Source: Lithodes maja (taxonomy: Eukaryota; Arthropoda; Malacostraca; Decapoda; Lithodidae). Taken from it: a stretch of DNA of 64,000 bases. The notes beneath the pieces are model-generated. The model saw nothing but the letters and a program-made list of their open reading frames with translations. It was not told where the DNA came from and ran no database searches. The stretch spans positions 1 through 64,000 of the forward strand of contig JBAKBP010012248.1 in assembly GCA_037953745.1 (NCBI GenBank). Reading direction: 5' to 3'. Below are positions 51,617 through 62,184 of this stretch, one piece after another. Numbering within the stretch: the first letter of the stretch is position 1; every line of letters begins with the position of its first letter. The position numbers and the translations under genes are program-made.

Positions 51617-54600
51617 TTAAAATGGAGTTGTACTGGCCATATAGACGGGTTAACACATTAAAGTAGTCAGTCCGTGTAGGTGTTAATATGGTGTTGTACT
51701 GGCCTTATAGACGGGTTAACACATAAAAGTAGTCAGTCCATATAGAAGGTGTTAATATGGTGTTGTACTGGCCTTATAGATGGGTTAACACATTAAAGTA
51801 GTCAGTCCGTGTAGAAGGTGTTAATTTGGTGTTGTACTGGCCTTATAGACGGGTTACCACATTAATGTAGTCAGTCCGTGTAGAAGGTGTTAATATGGAG
51901 TTGTACTGGCCTTATAGACGGGTTAACACATTAAAGTAGTCAGTCCCTGTAGAAGGTGTTAATATGGTGTTGTGCTGGCTTTATAGACAGGTTAACACAT
52001 TAAAGTAGTCAGTCCGTGTAGAAGGTGTTTATATGGTGTTGGATTGGCCTTATAGACAGGTTAACACATTAAAGTAGTCAGCCCGTGTAGAAGGTGTTAA
52101 TATGGTGTTGTACTGGCCATATACACGGGTTAACACATTAAAGTAGTCAGCCTGTGTAGAAGGTGTTAATATGGTGTTGTACTGGCCTTATAGACAGGTT
52201 AACACATTAAGGTCGTCAGTCCGTGTAGGTGTTAATATGGTGTTCTACTGGCCTTATAGATGGGTTAACACATTAAAGTAGTCAGTCCATGTAGAAGGTG
52301 TTAATATGGTGTTGTACTGGCCTTATAGACGGGTTAACACATTAAAGTAGTCAGCCTATGTAGAAGGTGTTAATATGGTGTTGAACTGGCCTTATAGACG
52401 GGTTAACACATTAAAGTAGTCAGTCCGTGTAGAAGGTGTTAATATGGTGTTGAACTGGCATTATAGACGGGTTAACACATTAAAATAGTCAGCCCGTGTA
52501 GAAGGTGTTAATATGGTTTTGTACTGGCCTTATAGACTGGTTAACACATTAAAATAGTCAGTCTGTGTAGAAGGTGTTAATATGGTGTTGTACTGGCCTT
52601 ATAGACGGGTTAACACATTAATGTAGTCAGTCCATGTAGAAGGTGTTAATTTGGTGTTGTACTGGCCTTATAGACGGCTTAACACATTAAAGTAGTCAGT
52701 CCATGTAGGTGTTAATATGGTGTTGTACTGGCCTTATAGATGGGTTAACACATTAATGTAGTCAGTCCGTGTAGAAGGTGTTAATATGGTGTTGTACTGG
52801 CCTTTTAGACAGGTTACCACATTAATGTAGTCAGTCCGTGTAGAAGGTGTTAATATGGAGTTGTACTGGCCTTATAGACAGGTTAACACATTAAAGTAGT
52901 CAGTCCCTGTAGAAGGTGTTAATATGGTGTTGTGCTGGCTTTATAGACAGATTAACACATTAAAGTAGTCAGTCCGTGTAGAAGGTGTTAATATGGTGTT
53001 GGATTGGCCTTATAGACAGGTTAACACATTAAAGTAGTCAGCCCGTGTAGAAGGTGTTAATATGGTGTTGTACTGGCCATATAGATGGGTTAACACATTA
53101 AAGTAGTCAGCCTGTGTAGAAGGTGTTAATATGGTGTTGTACTGGCCTTATAGACAGGTTAACACATTAAGGTAGTCAGTCCGTGTAGAAGGTGTTAATA
53201 TGGTGTTCTACTGGCCTTATAGATGGGTTAACACATTAAAGTAGTCAGTCTGTGTAGAAGGTGTTAATATGGTGTTGTACTGGCCTTATAGACGGGTTAA
53301 CACATTAAAGTAGTCAGCCTGTGTAGAAGGTGTTAATATGGTGTTGAACTGGCCTTATAGACGGGTTAACACATTAAAGTAGTCAGTCTGTGTAGAAGGT
53401 GTTAATATGGTGTTGAACTGGCCTTATAGACGGGTTAACACATTAAAATAGTCAGCCCGTGTAGAAGGTGTTAATATGGTTTTGTACTGGCCTTATAGAC
53501 GGGTTAACACATTAAAATAGTCAGTCTGTGTAGAAGGTGTTAATATGGTGTTGTACTGGCCTTATAGACGGGTTAACACATTAATGTAGTCAGTCCATGT
53601 AGAAGGTGTTAATATGGTGTTGTACTGGCCTTATAGACGGCTTAACACATTAAAGTAGTCAGTCCGTGTAGGTGTTAATATGGTGTTGTACTGGCCTTAT
53701 AGACGGGTTAACACATTAAAGTAGTCAGTCCGTGTAGAAGGTGTTAATATGGTGTTTTACTGGCCTTATAGACGGGTTAACACATTAAAGTAGTCAGTCC
53801 GTGTAGAAGGTGTTAATATGGTGTTGTACTGGCATTATAGACAGGTTACCACATTAAAGTAGTCAGTCCGTGTAGAAGGTGTTGATATGGTGTTGTACTG
53901 GCCTTATAGACGGGTTAACACATTAAGTAGTCAGTCTGTGTAGAAGGTGTTAATATGGTGTTGTACTGGCCTTATAGATGGGATAACACATTAAAGTAGT
54001 CAGTCCGTGTCGAAGGTGTTAATATAGTGTTGTACTGGCCTTATAGACGGGTTAACACATTAAAGTATTCAGTCCGTGTAGAAGGTGTTAATATGGTGTT
54101 GTACTGGCCTTATAGACGGGTTAACACATTAAAGTAGTCAGTCCGTGTAGAAGGTGTTAATATGGTGTTGTACTGGCCTTATAGACGGGTTAACACATTA
54201 AAGTAGTCAGTCCTTGTAGAAGGTGTTAATATGGTGTTGTACTGGCCTTATAGATGGGTTAACACATTAAAGTAGTCAGTCCGTGTAGAAGGTGTTAATA
54301 TGGTGTTGTACTGGCCTTATAGACGGGGTTAACACATAAAAGTAGTCAGTCCTTGTAGAAGGTGTTAATATGGTGTTGTACTGGCCTTATAGATGGGTTA
54401 ACACATTAAAGTAGTCAGTCCGTGTAGAAAGGGTTAATATGGTGTTGTATTGGCCTTATAGATGGGTTAACACATTAAAATAGTCAGTCTGTGTAGAAGG
54501 TGTTAATATGGTGTTGTACTGGCCTTATAGACGGGTTAACACATTAATGTAGTCAGTCCATGTAGAAGGTGTTAATATGGTGTTGTACTGGCCTTATAGA

Positions 54601-56289
54601 CGGCTTAACACATTAAAGTAGTCAGTCCGTGTAGGTGTTAATATGGTGTTGTACTGGCCTTATAGACGGGTTAACACATTAAAGTAGTCAGTCCGTGTGG
54701 AAGGTGTTAATATGGTGTTTTACTGGCCATATAGACGGGTAACACATTAAAGTAGTCAGTCCGTGTAGAAGGTGTTAATATGGTGTTGTACTGGCCTTAT
54801 AGATGGGTTAACACATTAAAGTAGTCAGTCCGTGTAGAAGGTGTTAACATGGTGTTGTACTGGCATTATAGACAGGTTACCACATTAAAGTAGTCAGTCC
54901 GTGTAGAAGGTGTTGATATGGTGTTGTACTGGCCTTATAGACGGGTTAACACATTAAGTAGTCAGTCTGTGTAGAAGGTGTTAATATGGTGTTGTACTGG
55001 CCTTATAGATTGGTTAACACATTAAAGTAGTCAGTCAGTGTAGAAGGTGTTAATATAGTGTTGTACTGGCTTTATAGACGGGTTAACACATTAAAGTATT
55101 CAATCCGTGTAGAAGGTGTTAATATGGTGTTGTACTGGCCTTATAGACGGGTTAACACATTAAAGTAGTCAGTCCGTGTAGAAGGTGTTAATATAGTGTT
55201 GTACTGGCCTTATAGACGGGTTAACACATTAAAGTATTCAGTCCATGTAGAAGGTGTTAATATGGTGTTGTACTGGCCTTATAGACGGGTTAACACATTA
55301 AAGTAGTCAGTCCGTGTAGAAGGTGTTAATATGGTGTTGTACTGGCCTTATAGACGGGTTAACACATTAAAGTAGTCAGTCCTTGTAGAAGGTGTTAATA
55401 TGGCGTTGTACTAGCCTTATAGATGGGTTAACACATTAAAGTAGTCAGTCCGTGTAGAAAGTGTTAATATGGTGTTGTACTGGCCTTATAGATGGGTTAA
55501 CACATTAAAGTAGTCAGCCTGTATAGAAGGTGTTTATATGGTGTTGTACTGGCCTTATAGACGGGTTAACACATTGAAGTAGTCAGTCCGTGTAGAAGGT
55601 GTTAATATGGTGTTGTACTGGCCTTATAGACGGGTTAACACATTAAAGTAGTCAGCCCGTGGAGAAGGTGTTAATATGGTGTTGTACTGGGCTTATAGAC
55701 GAGTTAACACATTAAAGTAGTCAGCCTGTGTAGAAGGTGTTAAATTGGTGTTGTACTAGCCTTATAGACGGGTTAACACATTTAAGTAGTCAGTCTGTGT
55801 AGAAGGTGTTAAAATGGTGTTGTACTGGCCTTATAGATGGGTTTACACATTAAAGTAGTCACTCCGTGTCGAAGGTGTTAATATGGTGTTGTACTGGCCT
55901 TATAGACGGGTTAACACATTAAAGTAGTCAGTCCGTGTAGGTGTTAATATGGTGTTCTACTGGCCTTATAGACGGGTTAACTCATTAAAGTAGTCAGTCT
56001 GTGTAGAAGGTGTAAATATGGTGTTGTACTGGGCTTATAGACGGGTAAACACATTAAAGTAGTCAGTCCGTGTAGAAGGTGTTAATATGGTGTTGTACTG
56101 GCCTTATAGACGGGTTAGCATATTAAAATTGTCAGTCCGTGTAGGTGTTAATATTGTGTTGTACTGGCCTTAAAGACGGCTTAACACTTTAAATTAGTCA
56201 GTCCGTGTAGAAGGTGTTAATATGGTGTTGTACTGGTCTTATAGACGGGTTAACACATTAAAGTAGTCAGTCCGTGTAGAAGGTCTTAA

Positions 56290-57000
56290 CCCCTTCATAC
56301 TCATATGACGCAGAGGTTGCCAGATTAGCAATAAGAAATAGAGTTCTCTCACTCTTATAATTACCTCTCCAAAATTAGTTTTCTGCCCACAGCTAACTCA
56401 AAGACAAATGCAGAGGTTGAAGTAACTAAATTAAAGGTTTCTAAATACCCCTGATGGTAACAAAGGCTTTAACCCTCCTGGCCCGGTTGTCATTTTAAAA
56501 TGACACCACGAATTAAGGGCAGGAGCCCGGGTGTCATTTTAAAATCTGTAAGCTTGAAAGCCTATTCAGCTTGGTCTGAACGCTGTGCGTCCGACGCATG
56601 TAAACAAAGCCGATCGTTACGTCACCGCACCTCCGAAAACAAGAAAGAGGAGACTCGTTTTTTATTGTATGTCTGTATGTCGTTGTTTCAGTAGTGAAAA
56701 GATCGTCATATTGCTAACATCGCCTGCAAGTGCTCTCCACTGAAATCGCCATCACAACTGAACCAGTTGACATAGAGAGCTCTACTCAATGCCAGTCTAC
56801 AGATTGGAAACCGCACTACATTTATAGATGCGTGGGAAATTTCTAGCAGTTAAACTAAACAAAAATACGGTAGCCTAGTCCTAGACGTTTTTCGGCCAGA
56901 TCGCCCGGATAGCCCACACTGTCATTTTGAGAGCCTGCCCGGGCCAGGAGGGTTAAAGTATCCCTAATCGGCTCAAAATCGCGTCATATGTCGGAGACGG
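56290..57000. mobile_element. TTAA-flanked MITE-like element M1, copy 3, with nested insert
   Basis: 711 bp, which is 227 bp after removing the 480-bp element M2 and its 4-bp duplication. TTAA lies at 56286-56289 and 57001-57004. The right terminus reads CATATGTCGGAGACGG, as in copy 2. Confidence 0.8.
56473..56952. mobile_element. TTAA-flanked element M2 nested in M1
   Basis: 480 bp with 14-bp perfect terminal inverted repeats CCCTCCTGGCCCGG and TTAA on both sides (56469-56472, 56953-56956). The uninterrupted M1 copies show the empty site GGCTTTAAAGTATCC, so insertion and duplication are proven by comparison. The CCC terminus and TTAA target fit the piggyBac superfamily. A 64-codon frame inside has no transposase features. 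Confidence 0.9.
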
Positions 57001-58016
57001 TTAATATGGTGTTGTACTGGCCATATAGACAGGTTAACACATTAAAGTAGTCAGTCCGTGTAGGTGTTAATATGGTGTTGTACTGGCCTTATAGACGGGT
57101 TAACACATTAAAGTAGTCAGTCCATATAGAAGGTGTTAATATGGTATTGTACTGGCCTTATAGATGGGTTATCATATTAAAGTAGTCAGTCCGTGTAGAA
57201 GGTGTTAATATGGTGTTGTACTGGCCTTATAGACGGGTTAACACATTAATGTAGTCAGTCCGTGTAGAAGGTGTTAATATGGAGTTGTACTGTCCTTATA
57301 GACGGGTAAACACATTAAAGTAGTCAGTCCCTGTAGAAGCTGTTAATATGGTGTTGTACTGGCTTTATAGACAGGTTAACACATTAAAGTAGTCAATCCG
57401 TGTAGAAGGTGTTAATATGGTGTTGGATTGGCCTTATAGACGGGTTAACACATTAAAGTAGTCAGTCCGTGTAGAAGGTGTTAATATGGTGTTGTACTGG
57501 CCTTATAGACGGGTTAATACATTAAAGTAGTCAGTCCGTGCAGAAGGTGTTAATATGGTGTTGTACTGGCCTTATAGATGTATAGATGAGTTAACACATT
57601 AAAGTAGTCAGTCTGTGTAGAAGGTGTTAATATGGTGTTGTACTGGCCTTATAGACGGGTTAACACATTAAAGTAGTCAGTCCGTGTAGAAGGTGTTAAT
57701 ATGGTGTTGTACTGGCATTATAGACGGGTTAACACATTAAAGTAGTCAGCCTGTGTAGAAGGTGTTAATATGGTGTTGTACTGGCCTTATAGACGGGTTA
57801 ACACATTAAAGTAGTCAGTCCGTGTAGAAGGTGTTAATATGGTGTTGTACTGGCCTTATAGACGGGTTAACACATTAAAGTAGTCAGTCCGTGTAGAAGG
57901 TGTTAATATGGTGTTGTACTGGCCTTATAGACGGGTTAACACATGAAAGTAGTCAGCCTGTGTAGAAGGTGTTAATATGGTGTTGTACTGGCCTTATAGA
58001 CGGGTTAACACATTAA

Positions 58017-58438
58017 CCCTTAACTGGAGGGGCCCGCCTTAAGTCGGGCTCCAATTTGCAGCAAGTTAGGAGCATTATTAAGGCTTTTAAATGGTTAAAA
58101 TCGAGTGCAAATGACCGGGAGCGCAGCAGGCCACACGTCCGACACCTAGGGCTTACCGCCGCCCACTGACTCACGCTCCCTCTGTTCTCGAGAGGCCGGC
58201 AGTGTTGCCAGTAGTGAGCGTAGCGGGAAAAAATATGCCGCTATACGCTAAACTCCCATGTTAGTGGTACCACTGCGTGAGAACGACGAGTGCTACATAG
58301 CTCGTTCTGGTCTCATTTTGAAGTTTTTAGCGCCTAGTTTTTTGCTGAATACATTTCTTTTCATGCAGATACTTGATTGATCATTCAGGAGGGCCTGAAT
58401 TTGCCCAAAATATCCCAAAACCCCCTGCTAGACAAGGG
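58017..58438. mobile_element. TTAA-flanked element M3 in the satellite
   Basis: 422 bp inserted in a monomer at the ACATTAAAG site, with TTAA at 58013-58016 and 58439-58442. The imperfect inverted ends are CCCTTAACTGGAGGGG and, from the right, CCCTTGTCTAGCAGGGGG. No coding capacity. Confidence 0.82.
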
Positions 58439-58811
58439 TTAAAGTAGTCAGTCCGTGTAGAAGGTTTTAATATGGTGTTGTACTGACCTTATAGACGGGT
58501 TAACACATTAAAGTAGTCAGTCCGTGTAGAAGGTGTTAATATGGTGTTGTACTGGCCTTATAGACGGGTTAATACATTAAAGTAGTCAGTCCATGTAGAA
58601 GGTGTTAATATGGTGTTGTACTGGCCTTATAGACGGGTTAACACATTAAAGTAGTCAGCCCGTGTAGAAGGTGTTAATATAGTGTTGTACTGGCCTTATA
58701 GACGGATTAACACATTAAAGTAGTCAGTCCGTGTAGAAGGTGTTTATATGGTGTTGTACTGGCCTTATAGACGGGTTAACACATTAATGTAGTCAGTCCG
58801 TGTAGAAGATG

Positions 58812-59120
58812 TAAGGGGAGGTTTTTAGTTTGTTTCCTACTCCTTCAGCAATCTTAAAATTTCACCCCCTTGATCCCCTTTCAAGATAAATTTGTACATT
58901 TTTCGGTAGAAAAATGTCTATTACAGGCTCGCTATCGCTCGCCAGGATAATATCGACACGTAAATGGCACGAAAGGTCTTAAATTTGACAGAATGGGACG
59001 GAAATTCTTAAAATCACCAAACTAATGGGGCAAACGTCTTAAAATCTCATAAGCAATGGGGCTAGACATGAGGGAGAAAGGGGTCAAGAAAAAAGTCCTT
59101 CAAGTGGAAATCTCACCTTA
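58812..59120. mobile_element. Inverted-repeat element M4, copy 1
   Basis: About 309 bp with ends TAAGGGGAGGTTTTTAGTTTG-like on the left and TAAGGTGAGATTTCCACTTG read from the right. It lies in a monomer at the GTTAATATGG site. The right side keeps TTAA, and the left reads GTAA, probably a mutated TTAA. A second copy lies at 59354. Confidence 0.7.
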
Positions 59121-59151
59121 ATATGGTGTTGTACTGGTCTTATAGACGGGT

Positions 59152-59353
59152 CCACAGTCCTGAGATGGTAGCCGGGGGCTCCTGTGGGGATTAAGGAGGA
59201 TACAAAGGGATTTTAGGAATTTGTAGGGTAGGGTGAGGAAGGGAATTGCAAGTTGGTTATTATCCTTTGTTATGTAAGCTATAATTTGTGTACTCACGAT
59301 ATACAGTCACGTGTACATTATCAGGTTTTCTTTTTGATGATAGTCTTTCTTAA
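59152..59353. other. Short unassigned stretch after the satellite
   Basis: No gene or repeat family recognised. Confidence 0.4.
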
Positions 59354-60166
59354 AAGGGGAGGTTTCATGTTTGTTCCCTAGAACTCCATCAAGCTTGAAA
59401 CTACACCCCTTGGACCACCTTTCAAGATAAATTTGTATATTTGTCGGTAAATAATGTCCCAGCCAAAGGCCGGTTCCTCTTAAATTACAGGCTCGCTAAC
59501 GCTCGCCAAGAAAAAAGTTGACAACTAAATGACACGAAAGATCTTACAAGTTGACATAAATGTGGCGAAAGCTCTTTAAAACCTAACGAGCGGCCTAGGC
59601 GGTAAAAAATATGTAGCCACCAGCGGGGTGTTTTTACCCAAAATAAGGCTGTTTACGTGATCATGTTCATGCCTAAATAAGACCCAGAGCGTAAAACAAG
59701 TATCTATTCCTGAAAGGGCATAAACAGAGCTTTCCAATGACACCCCAACGATCCTTGTATGACTGCTAGTTTTCTTGCAACAATCGCGCAACACGAGTGC
59801 AAAAACCATGTAATTCGGTACTTTCCCTAAACAATTCACTGTGTAGCGAGTGTGAGAGGGTGGAGGAGGGTGGGATTCATGTCAGTTGGTCCACTGCGGT
59901 GGTCTGGAGCACTCATACGCTCGCTACTCTCCTCCCACCACTTGTCTCTCTCTCTCAGCAACATTACGTGCTGAAAATGCCACATGACTTATGTTGTGAG
60001 CCGCCACATAGTCCAAATTTCTTTCACTCGACATATGATGCGCGCCGCCAGTTAAGGGTTAAATAGCCAAACTAATGAGGCAAACGTCTTAAAAACTCAA
60101 AAGCAATGGGGGTAAATAAGAGGAAGAAAGGGGTCCATAAAAAATCCCTTAAGTGAAAATCTCCTC
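59354..60166. mobile_element. Inverted-repeat element M4, copy 2, with nested insert
   Basis: Shares the ends GGGGAGGTTT... and ...AAATCTCCTC and internal pieces (TTTCAAGATAAATTTGTA, GCCAAACTAATG, AGAAAGGGGTC) with the copy at 58812. TTAA is at both ends (59350-59353, 60167-60170). It contains a 479-bp nested element. Confidence 0.72.
59580..60058. mobile_element. TTAA-flanked element nested in M4 (M3-related)
   Basis: 479 bp between TTAA at 59576-59579 and 60059-60062. The right end read inward is CCCTTAACTGGCGGCGCGC, very like the left end of M3 (CCCTTAACTGGAGGGGCCC). The left end is more diverged (AACCTAACGAGCGGC). M4 copy 1 shows the uninterrupted sequence. Short open frames inside are not convincing. 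Confidence 0.7.
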
Positions 60167-60170
60167 TTAA

Positions 60171-60540
60171 TGTTATCGTGGAAAGATACACATTAATGCT
60201 TAAAGATAATGTAGGAATGAAGTACGATTGTGCAGAGGCGTTCGGTTTCAGTTTTTAATTTGATGATCAATTAAAATTTATCATCATGCTTTTTATTTGG
60301 ATCACAAACCCCCAAACTGTCTAATTGATCAAAAGATATATATATATAATACAATGACGGAGGACTGTTTATATATTCATAGCAATATTGAACATTTGAA
60401 TATAATAAGTATAGTGAAAGTTTTACTAGTGATTATTTACGAAAGTGTGAATCGTTTGACTGTGTAGGCTACAATATAATTATATAAGTCATCAGTTTAC
60501 ATAAATTGGTAATATATTGGGTGGATGGAGTCTTTTTGTT
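60171..60540. other. AT-rich non-coding stretch
   Basis: Contains a short (AT)n run near 60336-60350. Nothing else recognised. Confidence 0.4.
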
Positions 60541-60555
60541 TTTTAATAAATAAAT

Positions 60556-60855
60556 AACAATCATCAACACCACCATCACCACCACCCTCTCCCCCACCAT
60601 AACCACCACCATCACATCCACAAACATCACCATCTTCAACACCACCCCACCCCACCACCATCATCAACAACACCACCACCACCACCATCATTAACACCAC
60701 CATTACCACCACCCTCTCCCCCACCACAACCACCACCATCATCAACACCACCATCACCACCACAACCATCACCATCTTCAACACCACCCCACCCCCACCA
60801 CCATCATCAACAACAACACCACCACCACCATCATCATTACTACCACCACCACACT
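60556..60855. repeat. (CAC/CAT/CAA)n trinucleotide tract
   Basis: A ~300-bp impure CAY-type triplet repeat with two similar sub-blocks (about 60565-60690 and 60695-60835), each containing CTCTCCCCCACCA and CATCACCATCTTCAACACCA-like segments. This shows internal duplication. Confidence 0.85.
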
Positions 60856-60985
60856 TCCATTCTCGATACCCAAGCCGTCCCTGGAGTTTGTGTGATGTGT
60901 CGACACTGATCTGAGCCTCAACCTTCAATTAAGGAAAGTTTCCCTCGGGCGGAAATCAGGTTATCTAGAGTCTTTATAGGTGTGT

Positions 60986-61314
60986 ATGTAATAATAATAA
61001 TAATAATAATAATCGGTTTATTTCAAGCTGGCATCCAATGGGGCTGAAAATACACAGACTTAACCTATATCGTATCCTAAGGGATCAACAGACTGATCCT
61101 GGCAGCTAACGAGAGCGCCTACATACCCCCGAAGGAGTAGGACGTGGGCAGGAGACTTTGTGGGTCCCCCGAGACGGTCCGTCCAGACTTTGCCTTCACG
61201 GCCAGGGAGAGTTTTTGAGAGAACTTCCCCTGCCGGCGCGTGGGATCGAATCCCCGACACCAGAGCTAGCGCTCCCAATACAGAGTACTAAGCGCGCTCG
61301 GCCACCGTGACCGT
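60986..61314 (-). mobile_element. tRNA-derived SINE
   Basis: On the minus strand, a tRNA-like head has an A box TGGCCGAGCGCG (61293-61304) and a B box GGGATTCGATCCC (61242-61255) at tRNA spacing, the internal RNA polymerase III promoter. A ~230-bp body follows, ending GCTTGAAATAAACCG and an (ATT)n tail (60988-61013 as AAT units). The A box and its surroundings resemble class II (Leu/Ser-type) tRNA heads. It needs a partner LINE for movement; the simple-repeat tail, rather than poly(A), is consistent with an RTE/CR1/L2-like helper, but that is inference. Confidence 0.82.
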
Positions 61315-61350
61315 GTTGGCCTTAGTTACCGCCTGTTAGTGAATTATTGG

Positions 61351-61402
<52 letters not shown>

Positions 61403-61492
61403 CGCCTCCCACAAAAGCATACACCCCTTTCACAAAACACACACACACACACACAGCCAATAATTCACTAACAGGAGGTAACTAAGGCCAAC
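61315..61492. repeat. Fold-back: inverted arms enclosing (TG)n and (CA)n
   Basis: The left arm, GTTGGCCTTAGTTACC and following bases up to ATTGGCT, runs from 61315 to about 61352 and is followed by (TG)23 to 61400. The right arm, (CA)n from about 61437 then GCCAATAATTCACTAACAGG and on to GGCCAAC at 61492, is its reverse complement with one or two mismatches. A loop of about 36 bp lies between. The left arm directly abuts the 5' end of the SINE. Confidence 0.85.
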
Positions 61493-61691
61493 AAAAAAGC
61501 CAAGTTAATGAGGGGGATGTATCAGAATATTTAATTCAATATCGCGGCTGTTATGTTTCCAGAAATGTTCCTCCTACATGGGCTGAAATCGCTGATAATC
61601 TCATTTATAACAGCAGGAACAGAGACTGGGACGAGTTATCATATATTATTTACAAAGAAGAAATATATTTATATCCTTGCTGTATGATTAA
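61493..61691. other. Unassigned short stretch
   Basis: No gene or repeat recognised. It ends in TTAA (61688-61691), the left target duplication of the next element. Confidence 0.4.
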
Positions 61692-61997
61692 CCCCCTCCG
61701 ACATAAATAGTTAACTTACTGGAGAGGAGGCGGGAGACACGGTATCATTGCCACTGTACCCCACAACTGTCAAAACCACACTGCAAGACCGTTAGAAGTC
61801 GGAGAAACTTGGGGTTGCCACCAATCGACAGATTTTCATCTAACTTACCTAACTTACTGAACTCATATGACGCTCAATCGCGTCATAAACTTATTAGAGA
61901 GCTATGAAGATAAGTTCATATGACGCGATCGCGTCATATATGAGTTTTATGGCATAAGTTCCATATGACGCGATCGCGGCCTATGAGTCGGAGAGGG
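61692..61997. mobile_element. TTAA-flanked MITE-like element M5, related to M1
   Basis: 306 bp with TTAA at 61688-61691 and 61998-62001. The ends are CCCCCTCCGACATA and, from the right, CCCTCTCCGACTCATA, close to the M1 end CCGTCTCCGACATATGACGC. Inside are several CATATGACGC units, including a perfect 22-bp palindrome at 61918-61939. No coding capacity. Confidence 0.78.
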
Positions 61998-62115
61998 TTA
62001 ATTAAATGTAGTTTGGCCAGCAAAGCCCTTCAAATATTAACACTTTGTCTACCGGCTACGTCTTTGTAATTTTATTCAAACTATATATATATATATTTTT
62101 TTTCTATGTGATTGA

Positions 62116-62155
62116 GGGAGGCAAAAGGCATAACTGCCTATAGCGAGTGCCTCCC
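62116..62155 (-). promoter_or_regulatory. Stem-loop in LINE 3' UTR
   Basis: Outer arms GGGAGGCA (62116-62123) and TGCCTCCC (62148-62155) are perfectly complementary, and an inner hairpin AGGCA-TAAC-TGCCT lies at 62126-62139. Its place, a few dozen bases after the pol stop, fits a 3' structure recognised by the element's own reverse transcriptase, as known for several LINE clades. The function is inferred. Confidence 0.5.
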
Positions 62156-62184
62156 CCATAGTTGAAAGAGTGACAGGGCCAAAA

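Larger units (their letters stand above)
48890..59151. repeat. Satellite array, 69-bp monomer, about 120 copies
   Basis: Head-to-tail monomers of 69 bp, with a recurring 66-bp variant lacking three bases of TAGAAGG. Key parts in order: AATATGGTGTTGTACTGG, CCTTATAGACGGG, TTAACACATTAAAGTAGTCA, GTCCGTGTAGAAGGTGTT. Each monomer contains three TTAA tetramers. Variant monomers recur in fixed order about 961 bp apart between 51.9 and 55 kb, indicating a higher-order unit of about 14 monomers. The array is broken by TTAA-flanked elements listed separately and fades out at 59151. No spacers or coding sequence. Confidence 0.95.

Noticed and set aside
48890..59151. Regular repeat array considered as a CRISPR-like array
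   Set aside because: Monomers are directly adjacent at 69 bp with no unique spacers, and the context is plainly eukaryotic; this is a satellite.
59797..60066. 89-codon + strand frame and its antisense partner at 59576-59839
   Set aside because: They lie inside a nested TTAA-flanked non-coding element and show no recognisable domain.
60497..60928. 143-codon minus-strand open frame rich in Gly, Val and Asp
   Set aside because: It is the translation of a CAC/CAT triplet tract; low complexity and no domain.
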